Shown: positions 21,524 through 31,258 of the stretch, in pieces
Layout: each line of letters opens with the position of its first letter
Position numbering within the stretch: the first letter of the stretch is position 1
From: Saccharopolyspora soli
GTDB taxonomy: Bacteria; Actinomycetota; Actinomycetes; Mycobacteriales; Pseudonocardiaceae
Direction of reading: 5' to 3'
NCBI RefSeq assembly: GCF_022678645.1
Contig: NZ_JALBWV010000022.1
Coordinates: 62,001 to 126,000, forward strand
DNA length: 64,000 bases
Translations under genes and position numbers: made by a program
Notes under the pieces: generated by a model
Database searches by the model: none
What the model was told of the DNA's origin: nothing
What the model saw: only the letters and a program-made list of their open reading frames with translations

Positions 21524-21829
21524 ATGGCGGACACTCGACGTCTTCCAGGTCCGAACGCCGATATCTGGGATTGGCAGATACGGGGCTCTTGTCGAGGCAT
21601 GGACAGCGCGTACTTCTTTCATCCGGACGGCGAACGGGGCCCAGCACGGGCCCGGCGCGAGTCCAAGGCGAAAGAGGTGTGCCAGCACTGTCCGGTAATC
21701 GCGCAGTGCCGCACGCACGCGCTCGCGGTGCAGGAGCCGTATGGCATCTGGGGCGGGCTGTCGGAGTCGGAGCGCGAAGTGATCATCAAGGCGCGCAAGC
21801 GACAGCAGTTGGCTGCTGCAGCCAGCTGA
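21524..21829 (+). CDS. whiB3: WhiB3/WhiD-type iron-sulfur transcription factor
   Basis: The 101-residue protein has four cysteines (SCRG, VCQHCPV, QCRTH) that bind a 4Fe-4S cluster, the WhiB turn GIWGGLSESER and a basic C-terminal AT-hook-like tail (KARKRQQ). The ATG at 21524 has GGGAGGTGG at 21507-21514; the open frame upstream is not family-like. Size and position next to groEL1 match M. tuberculosis whiB3 and Streptomyces whiD. The family acts with the primary sigma factor in redox response and sporulation. Confidence 0.93.
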   Translation: MADTRRLPGPNADIWDWQIRGSCRGMDSAYFFHPDGERGPARARRESKAKEVCQHCPVIAQCRTHALAVQEPYGIWGGLSESEREVIIKARKRQQLAAAAS

Positions 21830-21925
21830 TGCGCCTGCGTCGGCTGCTGCGGTTCTAGCCGTGGTCGGCCGCCGGAGTCGAATGGCTACGAGGGGCGTCA
21901 TTCGGCTCCGGACAGGACGAAGACA

Positions 21926-21965
21926 GATCGGGGCGGCACCCGGAAAAAGGGGTGCCGCCCCGATC
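21926..21965. terminator. Bidirectional terminator between whiB3 and groEL1
   Basis: GATCGGGGCGGCACCC and its counterpart form a perfect 16-bp stem around a short A-rich loop, between the convergent whiB3 and groEL1 genes. Confidence 0.9.
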
Positions 21966-22000
21966 TCGTCGTGCTGCGGTCGGGCAGCGTCAGGCGAAGC

Positions 22001-23638
<1,638 letters not shown>

Positions 23639-23743
23639 TCATGGATGCCTGATCTTCTGGGGCGCTTCGGCCCCGAACGTGCGACCGCCCCGGAGGTCCC
23701 GCGGTCGGGACCGCCGGGGCGGCACTGCTCGCGTGGTCTGACG

Positions 23744-24034
23744 TCAGTTGACGACGGCCAGCACGTCGCGGGCGGAGAGGATCAGGTACTCCTCGCCGTT
23801 GTACTTGACCTCGGTGCCGCCGTACTTGGAGTAGATGACGACGTCGCCTTCCTTGACATCCACCGGGATGCGGTTGCCCTTGTCGTCGACGCGACCCGGG
23901 CCGACGGCCAGAACCTTGCCCTCCTGGGGCTTTTCCTTGGCGGTGTCCGGGATCACGATGCCGGACGCAGTCGTCGTCTCGGCCTCGCTCGCCTGGACCA
24001 CGATCTTGTCCTCAAGCGGCTTGATGCTCGCCAC
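23744..24034 (-). CDS. groES: 10-kDa co-chaperonin GroES
   Basis: The 96-residue subunit has the mobile-loop region around [18 protein letters not shown] and the conserved VGPGR. The ATG at 24034 has an AGGTGG-type ribosome site. It caps the GroEL ring and is co-transcribed with groEL1, 120 nt downstream. Confidence 0.98.
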   Translation of the reverse strand: MASIKPLEDKIVVQASEAETTTASGIVIPDTAKEKPQEGKVLAVGPGRVDDKGNRIPVDVKEGDVVIYSKYGGTEVKYNGEEYLILSARDVLAVVN

Positions 24035-24138
24035 GGTGTGACCTCCACCTTCTGGGGCCTTCGAAGCGTTGTCTGGGAAAAGACGGCTCCGTGGCTCCCC
24101 GCCGTCGCGGGTGCCGGGGCGCTCCGGTGCCGTTCTGC

Positions 24139-24165
24139 TAGCACTCTACCCACGAGAGTGCCAAC
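24139..24165. promoter_or_regulatory. CIRCE operator (HrcA site) upstream of groES
   Basis: CTAGCACTC-N9-GAGTGCCAA is a 9-9-9 inverted repeat with one or two mismatches to the CIRCE consensus TTAGCACTC-N9-GAGTGCTAA. It lies about 105 nt before groES. HrcA repression relieved by heat is the expected control. Confidence 0.93.
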
Positions 24166-24234
24166 GCTCAACAACCACCCGCATCCCCCGAATGTCGGAG
24201 TGTCGGCAAGCGACGGTCAACCAGCCAGAGCAGC

Positions 24235-24834
24235 TCAATCCATCAACTCATCCAACCGGATGCGCACCGGGAACGGCACCTCCGCGACGAATTCCCTCGT
24301 GATGTCCCCGGGATCTTGATATCCGAACGGTTCGGCGAGGTGGCAAGCGAGCAATGACACCGGCTCGTCGAGGTCGACGATCCAGTAGTGCGGAATTCCG
24401 GCGTCGGCGTACTCGGTGCGCTTGATGGCGTGATCGGTACGCCGAGAACCAGGTGAGACGACCTCAATGACGAGCGCGACTTCGCTCGCCCGCAGGAGGC
24501 CGCCCTCCTGACGCACCCTCTTCGCGGCGGTCTGCTCAACGACGACCAGGTCCGGACGACGCGAGAATCCCGGCTTGCCCGGCGGCGCGAGCTCAAGGTC
24601 GATGTCCACGTCCGGGATGGCCTTGAAGCCAGGCGGGACCTGCCCAGCGAACTGCAAGATCAAGTTTGCGATCACGATCATGCGATCCGGCGCTGGGCTC
24701 GGCGACACGACCAGGTTTCCCTCTTGGAGTTCGTAGCGGTGGCGATCGTCCTCGCCGAGCTGGGCGTATTCCGCGACCGTCAACTGTCTCCGCGGCAACG
24801 GATCCGGGGATGACGGGTTCGGTACGGCAGTCAT
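24235..24834 (-). CDS. Uma2-family (DUF820) PD-(D/E)XK nuclease-like protein
   Basis: This 199-residue protein has the Uma2 features: GxY-type N-terminus (LTVAEYAQLGEDDRHRYELQEG), the PDLVVVE strand, and EVVSPGSRRTD with the catalytic-like Asp/Glu. The family has a restriction-like fold and is abundant in actinobacteria and cyanobacteria. Its role is unproven. It is the first gene of the block that separates groES from tsaD. Confidence 0.88.
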   Translation of the reverse strand: MTAVPNPSSPDPLPRRQLTVAEYAQLGEDDRHRYELQEGNLVVSPSPAPDRMIVIANLILQFAGQVPPGFKAIPDVDIDLELAPPGKPGFSRRPDLVVVEQTAAKRVRQEGGLLRASEVALVIEVVSPGSRRTDHAIKRTEYADAGIPHYWIVDLDEPVSLLACHLAEPFGYQDPGDITREFVAEVPFPVRIRLDELMD

Positions 24835-25037
24835 TGCGAGTCCTCACTACGCCGAATGCGGCAATTACCGATCGTAGCCAAGCGAACTCCCCGCGCCGCG
24901 CTGGGCCCGCCACCTGGAGTGTTGTCACAGACGATCAGCTGTGCGTGATCTTCGCAGGTAGATCGGCATGCGGGAAATGTCACCAATGCCACGAGGTGGT
25001 TTACGCCAAAGCCGTTCGGTGCCCTAGGTTGCCAGGC

Positions 25038-25148
25038 ATGCCAGCCCTCTCGAAACCCGCGAACCGGCCGTGGGAGCGCCGCCCCCGACCAGCGCGGCCC
25101 CCCGGCCCGTCCGGCCCCCCGACCCGGTCGAGCTGGCGTCCGAAGTGA
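25038..25148 (+). CDS. Possible leaderless 36-residue basic Pro-rich peptide
   Basis: ATG at 25038 follows TAGGTT (25025-25030) by 7 nt, and a TTTACG lies about 19 bp further upstream, as expected of a leaderless transcript. The peptide begins MPALSKPANRPWERRPRP and is rich in Pro, Arg and Ser. The rest of the 24835-25170 gap shows no other gene. There is no family match I know, so this could be chance. Confidence 0.35.
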   Translation: MPALSKPANRPWERRPRPARPPGPSGPPTRSSWRPK

Positions 25149-25170
25149 CGCCGTCGCCACCGCCGGTTGC

Positions 25171-25575
25171 TCACTGCTCCGGCTGGTGGCGGTAGAGCTC
25201 GGCATAACGCTGCGCCCGTTCGGCACGCTCGGCGGCCTGCGCCTCCTCGCGCACCGCCTTGCCGGTGCCCAGCGGGTAGCCGTGCTTGGTCAGCCGGTAC
25301 TCGCTGGTGTGCTCCAGGTACGACAGCGAGTACCAAAGCGCCAGGATCACCCCGCCCAGCACGGCCAGCGCCGGGATCCACAGCGGTCCGGGCAGCAGCA
25401 GGAACAGCAGTCCTGGCGAGATCTGGACCAGGCTGCGGGCGAGGTGCCGCAGCACCCAGGTGCGGCAGGTGACGTCGTGCAGCACCCACTCCCGGCAGCG
25501 CTGTGGGAGTCGTCCACCGAAGGCGTACCAGATCCACTGCGCCGGATTGGGCCGGATCAGTCGAGCGTCCGCCAC
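25171..25575 (-). CDS. DUF5313 family membrane protein
   Basis: The 134-residue protein has the DUF5313 pattern (RPNPAQWIWYAFGGRLP, then REWVLHDVTCRTWVLRH), two membrane segments (about 52-85) and a charged C-terminal helix. The GTG start at 25575 follows GGAGGGGAC. Its function is unknown. It is divergent from a MarR gene; tandem palindromes between them may control both. Confidence 0.82.
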   Translation of the reverse strand: MADARLIRPNPAQWIWYAFGGRLPQRCREWVLHDVTCRTWVLRHLARSLVQISPGLLFLLLPGPLWIPALAVLGGVILALWYSLSYLEHTSEYRLTKHGYPLGTGKAVREEAQAAERAERAQRYAELYRHQPEQ

Positions 25576-25612
25576 GTCCCCTCCTTCATCGAAGGTGCCG
25601 AGAACACCGATA

Positions 25613-25644
25613 TGCTAATCCTTAGCACGCTAATCATTAGCGTG
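25613..25644. promoter_or_regulatory. Tandem overlapping palindromes, probable MarR operator
   Basis: TGCTAATCCTTAGCA (25613-25627) is followed, with a two-base overlap, by the 19-bp perfect palindrome CACGCTAATCATTAGCGTG (25626-25644). They share the half-site GCTAAT. They lie between DUF5313 and MarR start codons, the usual autoregulatory position. Confidence 0.7.
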
Positions 25645-25675
25645 ATAGTCGGCACCCCGGTTGGAAGGAGACCAG

Positions 25676-26137
25676 ATGGGCTCGATCGATCTCGGCGAGG
25701 ACCCGCTCGCCCTCGATCGCCAGGTGTGCTTCGCCCTGTCCGTCGCCTCGCGCAACGTCATTTCCCTCTACCGGCCGCTGCTCGCGCCGCTCGACCTGAC
25801 GCACCCGCAATACCTCGTGATGCTCGCGCTCTGGGAGCAGTCGCCGAGATCGGTGAAGGACCTGTGCAGCACCCTGCAGGCCGACCCGGCCACGCTGTCG
25901 CCACTGCTCAAGCGCTTGGAGGCGATCGGCTACCTGGATCGACGGCGCAGCGCCGCGGACGAGCGACTGCTCGCGGTGGAGTTGACCGACCAGGGCCGGG
26001 AACTGCGAGCGGAAGCCGAGAAGATCCCGTACCGCGTCGTCGAACTGCTCGGCATGCAGGTCGCCGAATTGGAGCAGCTCAACGCCGCGCTGAGCCAGGT
26101 GATCACGGCGACCCGCCGAGTCCTCGACGCCGGGTGA
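25676..26137 (+). CDS. MarR-family transcriptional regulator
   Basis: The 153-residue protein has the MarR winged helix (about 45-115: HPQYLVMLALWEQSPRSVKDLC, then LSPLLKRLEAIGYLDRRRSAADER). A Cys near the N-terminus (DRQVCFALSVASRN) stands where OhrR-type regulators carry their peroxide-sensing cysteine. No ohr gene is adjacent. The ATG at 25676 has GGAAGGAG. Confidence 0.9.
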   Translation: MGSIDLGEDPLALDRQVCFALSVASRNVISLYRPLLAPLDLTHPQYLVMLALWEQSPRSVKDLCSTLQADPATLSPLLKRLEAIGYLDRRRSAADERLLAVELTDQGRELRAEAEKIPYRVVELLGMQVAELEQLNAALSQVITATRRVLDAG

Positions 26138-26154
26138 CGCGCGGAAGCTGTTCG

Positions 26155-26323
26155 ACTGCACCACCAAGACCGACGCCGCCAGGGGGCAGCGGCTCGTGTC
26201 GACGGTGCTCGTGCCCAACTCGCCGCACACCCGGAGCAAATGCGCATCTCCGCTGACGAATGCGACATCCGTCCCCAGCACCGCCGCGCTGGCGCAGTGC
26301 ACGGCGTCGTATCCGCGGTCATC
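26155..26323 (-). pseudogene. Truncated PIN-domain (VapC-type) remnant
   Basis: Reading right to left just after a TGA, the frame gives RGYDAVHCASAAVLGTDVAF followed by SGDAHLL. This is the C-terminal third of a VapC/PIN toxin, with the late catalytic Asp. No start codon with the N-terminal PIN motif precedes it, and no antitoxin is visible. I read it as a decayed fragment. Confidence 0.5.
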
Positions 26324-26411
26324 TCAACAGTCCTGGCTTCCGGTGAAATCTAGATTGTATTGCTGACTAGATTGCTCTACGGTTTAGATCGTCCCGAAGA
26401 CATGCCAGCCG

Positions 26412-26488
26412 GGATCCGCGAAGCCGGGGGTCTCGAACCCGGAGCTGGCTTGTCATCGGACCTAGACCGTTCCGCTACCTAGCGGCCG
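26412..26488 (-). other. tRNA-like remnant
   Basis: The minus strand contains a T-arm-like CCGGGTTCGAGACCCCCGG and D-arm-like GGTAGCGGAACGGTCTAGG in tRNA-like order and spacing. The T-loop is too long and I cannot find a paired acceptor or anticodon stem, so it is not called a tRNA. It may be debris from an integration event. Confidence 0.3.
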
Positions 26489-26502
26489 GAGAGGATGGGG
26501 CC

Positions 26503-26841
26503 ATGGCTACCGATCGGCGCGCGAGCTGGCTCAAGGGCGTACTGGACCTGCTGGTGCTCGCGAGCCTCACCGACGGCGAGAGCTACGGCTACGAGATCGC
26601 CAAGACCCTGGCCGGTACGGGCCTCGGGCAGATCCGCGGCGGCACCTTGTACCCCGTCCTCAACCGGCTGGAGGAAGCGGGCCTGGTGGCGGCCGAGTTC
26701 CGGGTTTCCGAGCGAGGCCCCGGCCGCCGCTACTACCGCCTCACCGAGCAAGGCCGCACGACGCTCGCCGAACAGGCCGGGGCGTGGCTGGCCTTCGACG
26801 AGGCCGTCCGAGCCGTGCTGACCAAGGGAGTCAACAGATGA
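26503..26841 (+). CDS. PadR-family transcriptional regulator
   Basis: The 112-residue protein has the PadR winged helix with YGYEIAKTLAG, the GTLYPVLNRLEEAGLV wing region and RRYYRLTEQGR. The ATG at 26503 has GGAGAGG about 9 nt upstream. It overlaps the following membrane protein gene by 4 nt (ATGA), the classic pairing of PadR with a HAAS-type membrane protein. Confidence 0.93.
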   Translation: MATDRRASWLKGVLDLLVLASLTDGESYGYEIAKTLAGTGLGQIRGGTLYPVLNRLEEAGLVAAEFRVSERGPGRRYYRLTEQGRTTLAEQAGAWLAFDEAVRAVLTKGVNR

Positions 26842-27554
26842 CCTACTTCGACGAACTCACCGAGCGGTTACGCAGCGGCGGCGTTCCCGAGGAACAGGTG
26901 ACCGCGACGATCGACGAACTCGCCGGGCACCTCGCCGAGACCGGGGCCGATCCGGAGGCCGAATTCGGCCCGGTCGACGAATTCGCCGCGCAATTGGCGG
27001 AATCGCGCGGCGATGCCGCCCAACCCGACCCGACAGCCACCACCTGGCGCTGGATCGCCGACGCCTTCGTCGAATTGGACCACCTGGCGACCTTCGGTGC
27101 GCAGGGCTGGGAAGTGACGCACGTCGACAGGACCGGCCACTTCGTCTCCCGCCGCGATCCCGAACGCCCGCAGCGCTGGGAGTACCGCAGGGAAGTCACC
27201 CTCCGGAACCAGGCCGGGGTTGTCGAGCGACTCAGCCCGGACGGCTGGGAGCTGTGCGGCGCGTGGGGCCCCTTCCACTACTTCAAACGCCCGGTGGCCG
27301 CGAGCATCGGTCCGGCCGCTGAACTCAGCACGCCACCGGAAATGCCGCAGCGGAGCAACTTCCTGAGCAAGAAGTTCTGGCTGTTCTGCGGCGCACTGTT
27401 CGCGGGTTTGCTGGTGCTGCAGGTGCCTGCCGTGCTGATCAACGGGAGCTTCGCCGTCCTGCTGACCATCCCGATCGGCATGGTGGTCGGCGGCGCGCTG
27501 GGGGTGGGCATTTCCTGGGCCACCCAGCGAAAGGCGCGCGGCACCGACCTCTGA
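26838..27554 (+). CDS. HAAS-type membrane protein partner of PadR
   Basis: This is a 238-residue protein. The N-terminal 60 residues (MTYFDELTERLRSGGVPEEQV, then DELAGHLAE) form the small helical domain found next to PadR regulators. A soluble middle with repeated GWE motifs (GAQGWEVTHV, SPDGWELCG) resembles DUF4177-like tandem units. Two membrane helices close the protein (about 175-225). The function is probably a membrane effector of the PadR circuit. Confidence 0.75.
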   Translation: MTYFDELTERLRSGGVPEEQVTATIDELAGHLAETGADPEAEFGPVDEFAAQLAESRGDAAQPDPTATTWRWIADAFVELDHLATFGAQGWEVTHVDRTGHFVSRRDPERPQRWEYRREVTLRNQAGVVERLSPDGWELCGAWGPFHYFKRPVAASIGPAAELSTPPEMPQRSNFLSKKFWLFCGALFAGLLVLQVPAVLINGSFAVLLTIPIGMVVGGALGVGISWATQRKARGTDL

Positions 27555-27755
27555 CCCCTCGCCGAGCCTGGTACGCCGCCGCACTGCTCCGGCCGCCGCA
27601 CCGTCGATTCCGCCGAACCGCCGTCCGGTGTTGCGGCTGCGGAGCCATTTCGCCGGGAATTCACCAAGTTCTCCCCTCTCGTCGGTATTTTCTGGCGTTC
27701 GATCACGAAACGGTCGAGTCCCGGAAGAGTCCGCACGACACTTGGAGGACTTGCG

Positions 27756-29333
27756 ATGCCCGATTCGCCCATCCCGTTATCCGGCCGGGTCAGCCGACGC
27801 GCCGTGCTGCTCGGCGGAGCCGCCGCACTCGGCGCGACCGCGCTCGGCGGGTCCGCGTTGGCCAACGCTCTTTCGCTGCCCGGCGCGGGCACCGGCCGCC
27901 GCCTCGCCGACCCGTTCACCCTGGGCGTCGCCTCCGGTGACCCGCTGCCGGACGGCGTCGTGCTGTGGACCCGGCTGGCGCCGGAGCCGACCGCCGACGA
28001 CGGCCTCGGCGGCATGCCCGACCGGGTCGTGCCGGTGCAGTGGGAGGTCGCCGAGGACGAGCAGTTCAGCACGATCGTGCAGAGCGGCGAAGCGGATGCC
28101 GCGCCGGACCTCGGGCACAGCGTGCACGTCGAGCTCGCCGGGTTGCAGCCGGGCGCGGAGTACTACTACCGCTTCCGCGCCGAAGGCTCGATCTCGCCGG
28201 TCGGCCGCACCCGCACCGCGCCCGCGCCGGATGCGCTCGGCGAGTTGACCATGTGCTTCGCCTCCTGCTCGCACTTCGGCGAGGGCTACTTCACCGCTTA
28301 CCGCCGGATGGCCGAGGACAACCCGCACCTGATCCTGCACCTCGGCGACTACCAGTACGAGTACGCGGCCAAGGACAGCGATGTGCGCGAGGTGCTGGGT
28401 CCGGAGACCCGCACGCTGGCCAACTACCGGCAGCGGCACGGGCAGTACAAGACCGACCCGGACCTGCAGCTCGCGCACGCCACCGCGCCGTGGCTGGTCG
28501 TGTGGGACGACCACGAGACCGAGAACAACTGGGCCGACGAAACGCCGGAGCAGCCCGACGACGGTTTCCTGGACCGCCGCGAGGCGGCCTTCCAGGCGTA
28601 CTACGAGAACATGCCGTTGCGCAGCGGTGCCAAGCCGTCCGGCATCGATCTGCAGCTCTACCGCCGGATCCGCTGGGGTTCGCTGGTCAACTTCCACATG
28701 CTCGACACCCGCCAGTACCGCAGCGACCAGGCATGCGGCGACGGGGTGCAGTCCGGTTGCACCGACCGCGAGGACCCGAACCGGTCGATCACCGGTACCG
28801 AGCAGGAGCAGTGGATCATCGACGGGTTCAACAGCACCACCGCGCGCTGGGACGTGCTGGGCCAGCAGGTGTTCTTCTCCAAGATCGACCTGACGCCCGG
28901 TGCCGAAGAGGGCTACAACATGGACGCTTGGGACGGCTACGTGGCCAACCGCGACCGGATCGCCGGTGCGCTGGCCGACAGCGCGGTCCGCAACGGCGTC
29001 GTGCTCACCGGCGACGTGCACCGGCACTGGGCCGCGGAGATCAAGCGCACCCACGACGATCCGGAATCGCCCGCCGTCGGAACCGAATTCATCACCACTT
29101 CGGTCACCAGCGGTGGGGATGGCAACGACGACGGCAACGAGGACGTGCTCGCGGAGAACCCGCACGTGAAGTTCCACGCCAACCGGCGCGGCTACGTGCG
29201 GACCACGTTCACCGAGACCGAACTGCGCGCCGACTACCGCGTCCTGCCGTATGTGTCCAGACAGGACGCTCCGGCAGAGACCGCGCAGTCGTTCGTCGTC
29301 GAAGACGGCAGCCCGGTGCTCAACCCGGTCTAG
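27756..29333 (+). CDS. phoD: PhoD-type alkaline phosphatase/phosphodiesterase (Tat-exported)
   Basis: The 525-residue protein begins with a Tat signal (SRRAVLLGGAAALGATALGG). Then comes an Fn3-like N-terminal domain and the PhoD metallophosphoesterase domain, with the metal-ligand segments CFASCSH, HLGDYQYEY, WDDHE and VLTGDVHRHWAAE. The ATG at 27756 has TTGGAGGA. Tat export fits the preloaded Fe/Ca centre of this family. It frees phosphate from phosphodiesters outside the cell. PHO control is likely but no PHO box is evident. Confidence 0.93.
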   Translation: MPDSPIPLSGRVSRRAVLLGGAAALGATALGGSALANALSLPGAGTGRRLADPFTLGVASGDPLPDGVVLWTRLAPEPTADDGLGGMPDRVVPVQWEVAEDEQFSTIVQSGEADAAPDLGHSVHVELAGLQPGAEYYYRFRAEGSISPVGRTRTAPAPDALGELTMCFASCSHFGEGYFTAYRRMAEDNPHLILHLGDYQYEYAAKDSDVREVLGPETRTLANYRQRHGQYKTDPDLQLAHATAPWLVVWDDHETENNWADETPEQPDDGFLDRREAAFQAYYENMPLRSGAKPSGIDLQLYRRIRWGSLVNFHMLDTRQYRSDQACGDGVQSGCTDREDPNRSITGTEQEQWIIDGFNSTTARWDVLGQQVFFSKIDLTPGAEEGYNMDAWDGYVANRDRIAGALADSAVRNGVVLTGDVHRHWAAEIKRTHDDPESPAVGTEFITTSVTSGGDGNDDGNEDVLAENPHVKFHANRRGYVRTTFTETELRADYRVLPYVSRQDAPAETAQSFVVEDGSPVLNPV

Positions 29334-29519
29334 GGATCATCGGTCGGTGTGGGCGGTGCTGATCGCGCATCGTCACCGCTCACGCCGACCCACCGCGGCG
29401 GCCGTCACCGCATTCACTGGAAATGCGCCCCCTTCAGGTCAACCCGCTCGTTCCGCAGCGCGCCGCCGATCCGCGTGCTGGGATGCTGCTCCCAGTTCGG
29501 CACGAGAGGATGGTCAACC

Positions 29520-30302
29520 GTGCATGAATCGGAGCACACCGGCCTCGACCGGGAATTCGACGCACTTCCTTTCACCGACCGCTGCCAAACGCTGTGGGAC
29601 CAGGGCGATCATGTGCTGATCGGCGTGAGTCCGGGAAACAGCTACTTCAGCGCGGAGCGGCTGGCCGATCTGATGTCCTGGCTCGCCAAGTACTTCTCCG
29701 CCATCGACATCGTGTACGCGGACCTGCACCTGGACACCGCGATCCACGCCTTGGGCTACTCCCCGGACCACGCGCGGAAGCGTGCCCACAAAGAGCTGCA
29801 AGGCGTTCGGAGACGAATTCGCCGAGCCCTGGAAAACGCCAGAACCGGGGACCGCAGAACACGCGTCTCGGCGCTTTCGGAATTCCGCTCCAACTCCGTT
29901 TACCGAGCCCTGCACGCGAGGCTCGAACACGCTGCTCGCACCGACCCGCTGCTGCACCGGACCTGCGAGGACATGGTGTTGAACGTCCTGCTCGGACGGC
30001 TTCCGGAGACCGCCTCGGTGACGCCCGAGCAGCGCCGCGCGGGGCTGGTCTACCTGCTCGCCGAACTGCCGTTCTTCATCGACACCCCGGCTGTTCTCGG
30101 GGTGCGTTCCTCGGTGGCCTGCCACCACCTGCTCATGCCGTTGACCGGTATTCTCTACTCCGGCGCGGCATCGATCCGAGCGGCTCGGAACCAGGCTTGC
30201 GCGGTGGTCCGCCCGTTGACCATTCCACAGCCCAGGTCCGCCGCTTACGGCGAACTCGCCGCGGAGCCGATCCGGGAAGCCGCCGAGCGGAACTCCCCGT
30301 GA
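29520..30302 (+). CDS. tRNA-dependent cyclodipeptide synthase, orphan, with His at the signature Tyr position
   Basis: This 260-residue protein is a CDPS, which joins two aminoacyl-tRNAs into a 2,5-diketopiperazine. Counted from the GTG at 29520 its residues fall on AlbC numbering: nucleophile Ser37 (LIGVSPGNSYF), Asn40, Tyr178 and Glu182 (VYLLAELPFF), plus the tRNA-binding helix RRRIRRALE. The NYH-subfamily signature Tyr202-His203 reads His202-His203 (SSVACHH). Compared with AlbC as I recall it, pocket positions Leu33, Gly35, Val65, Leu119 and Met152 are kept while 185 is Phe and 200 is Ala. GAGAGG lies about 10 nt before the start. No oxidase, P450 or methyltransferase gene adjoins it. The product cannot be predicted. 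Confidence 0.92.
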   Translation: MHESEHTGLDREFDALPFTDRCQTLWDQGDHVLIGVSPGNSYFSAERLADLMSWLAKYFSAIDIVYADLHLDTAIHALGYSPDHARKRAHKELQGVRRRIRRALENARTGDRRTRVSALSEFRSNSVYRALHARLEHAARTDPLLHRTCEDMVLNVLLGRLPETASVTPEQRRAGLVYLLAELPFFIDTPAVLGVRSSVACHHLLMPLTGILYSGAASIRAARNQACAVVRPLTIPQPRSAAYGELAAEPIREAAERNSP

Positions 30303-30477
30303 CGATCTAGTCTCCGCTGCGGCGCCCGAGTCGTACCGAAAAGCGTTCCGGGACAACCGGATCAGCTCCACACGTTGTACATTGAGGACGTTTGGCTGCT
30401 CGGGTCCTCGGCGGGCAATACGCCACGCTGGGCGCGGCGGGAACCGCGTTCGCCGCAGGCGATGGCACACTTGCCTG

Positions 30478-31065
30478 GTGCGCGGACTATGGGTGGGGCT
30501 GGCGGCGCTGGCCGCGTTCGGGGTGCTCGTGGCGCTGCCGTCGGGATGGGCGTTGGTGCGCAGCGCCCGTCGCATCCGCACCGTGCTCGACGTGCCCGCG
30601 ACCGAGGTGGCGCTGGTGCTGGGCGCGGGCGTGCGCTGGGACGGCAAGCCGAGCCTGATCCTGCGGGGACGGCTGGAAGTGGCGCGCGTGTTGTTCGAGG
30701 CGGGCAAGGTCCGGCGGATCATCGTCAGCGGCAGCCCCGAGTCGCGCGGGCACAGCGAACCCGTGGTGATGCGGCATCACCTTTTGTCCCACGGAGTTCC
30801 GGCTTCCGCGATCGAGCTGGACGAGTCCGGTGTGGACACTTGGTCGTCCTGCCGCCGTGCGGCCGAGGACTTCGGACTGCGCGAGATCACCGTGGTGACC
30901 ACGCTTTTCCACCTGCGTCGTGCCGTGGCGCTGTGCCGCCGAGCGGGCATCGACGCCTACGGCGTCGGCCACGACGCGGCGGCCGACGGCCTGCACCGGG
31001 TGGCCGCCCGCGGTGCCCGCCGCGAATTCCTCGCCACCACCAAAGCGTTCTGGTGGCGCCGCTGA
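30478..31065 (+). CDS. DUF218 (SanA/YdcF-like) membrane protein
   Basis: The 195-residue protein has one N-terminal membrane helix and a DUF218 domain (VALVLGAGVRWDGKPS, then IIVSGSPESRG and TLFHLRRAVALC). The GTG at 30478 follows an ACACTT-like -10 by a few bases and has no ribosome site, so it is probably leaderless. DUF218 proteins are tied to envelope integrity or vancomycin sensitivity. Nothing links it to the CDPS gene beyond proximity. Confidence 0.85.
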   Translation: MRGLWVGLAALAAFGVLVALPSGWALVRSARRIRTVLDVPATEVALVLGAGVRWDGKPSLILRGRLEVARVLFEAGKVRRIIVSGSPESRGHSEPVVMRHHLLSHGVPASAIELDESGVDTWSSCRRAAEDFGLREITVVTTLFHLRRAVALCRRAGIDAYGVGHDAAADGLHRVAARGARREFLATTKAFWWRR

Positions 31066-31082
31066 CCACCAACAGGTGATGA

Positions 31083-31128
31083 GTGAAGGGCACTTTGACC
31101 GGCTTACTCGGTCGAAGGTGCCCTTCAC
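31083..31128. repeat. Family A dispersed hairpin, divergent copy
   Basis: GTGAAGGGCACTTTGACC pairs imperfectly with GGTCGAAGGTGCCCTTCAC around a 9-nt loop containing TTACT. It lies just downstream of the DUF218 gene. Confidence 0.65.
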
Positions 31129-31258
31129 GCTGACCCGGTCACTGGTGGTGATGGTGCAGTTACGTAGCGAAACTGCGGAAAACTTTGGGAAGTTGGGGCA
31201 ACCGGGGCGGAAGTTCGAGCGATATCAGCACGTCCTTGCTGAATAGGGGTGTGTCATC

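Noticed and set aside
26412-26488. A functional tRNA gene
   Set aside because: T-loop length is wrong and acceptor and anticodon stems do not pair, so only a remnant is reported.
30303-31065. DUF218 protein as a CDPS tailoring enzyme
   Set aside because: DUF218 proteins are envelope-associated, the gene appears to have its own leaderless promoter, and no known diketopiperazine modification uses this family.
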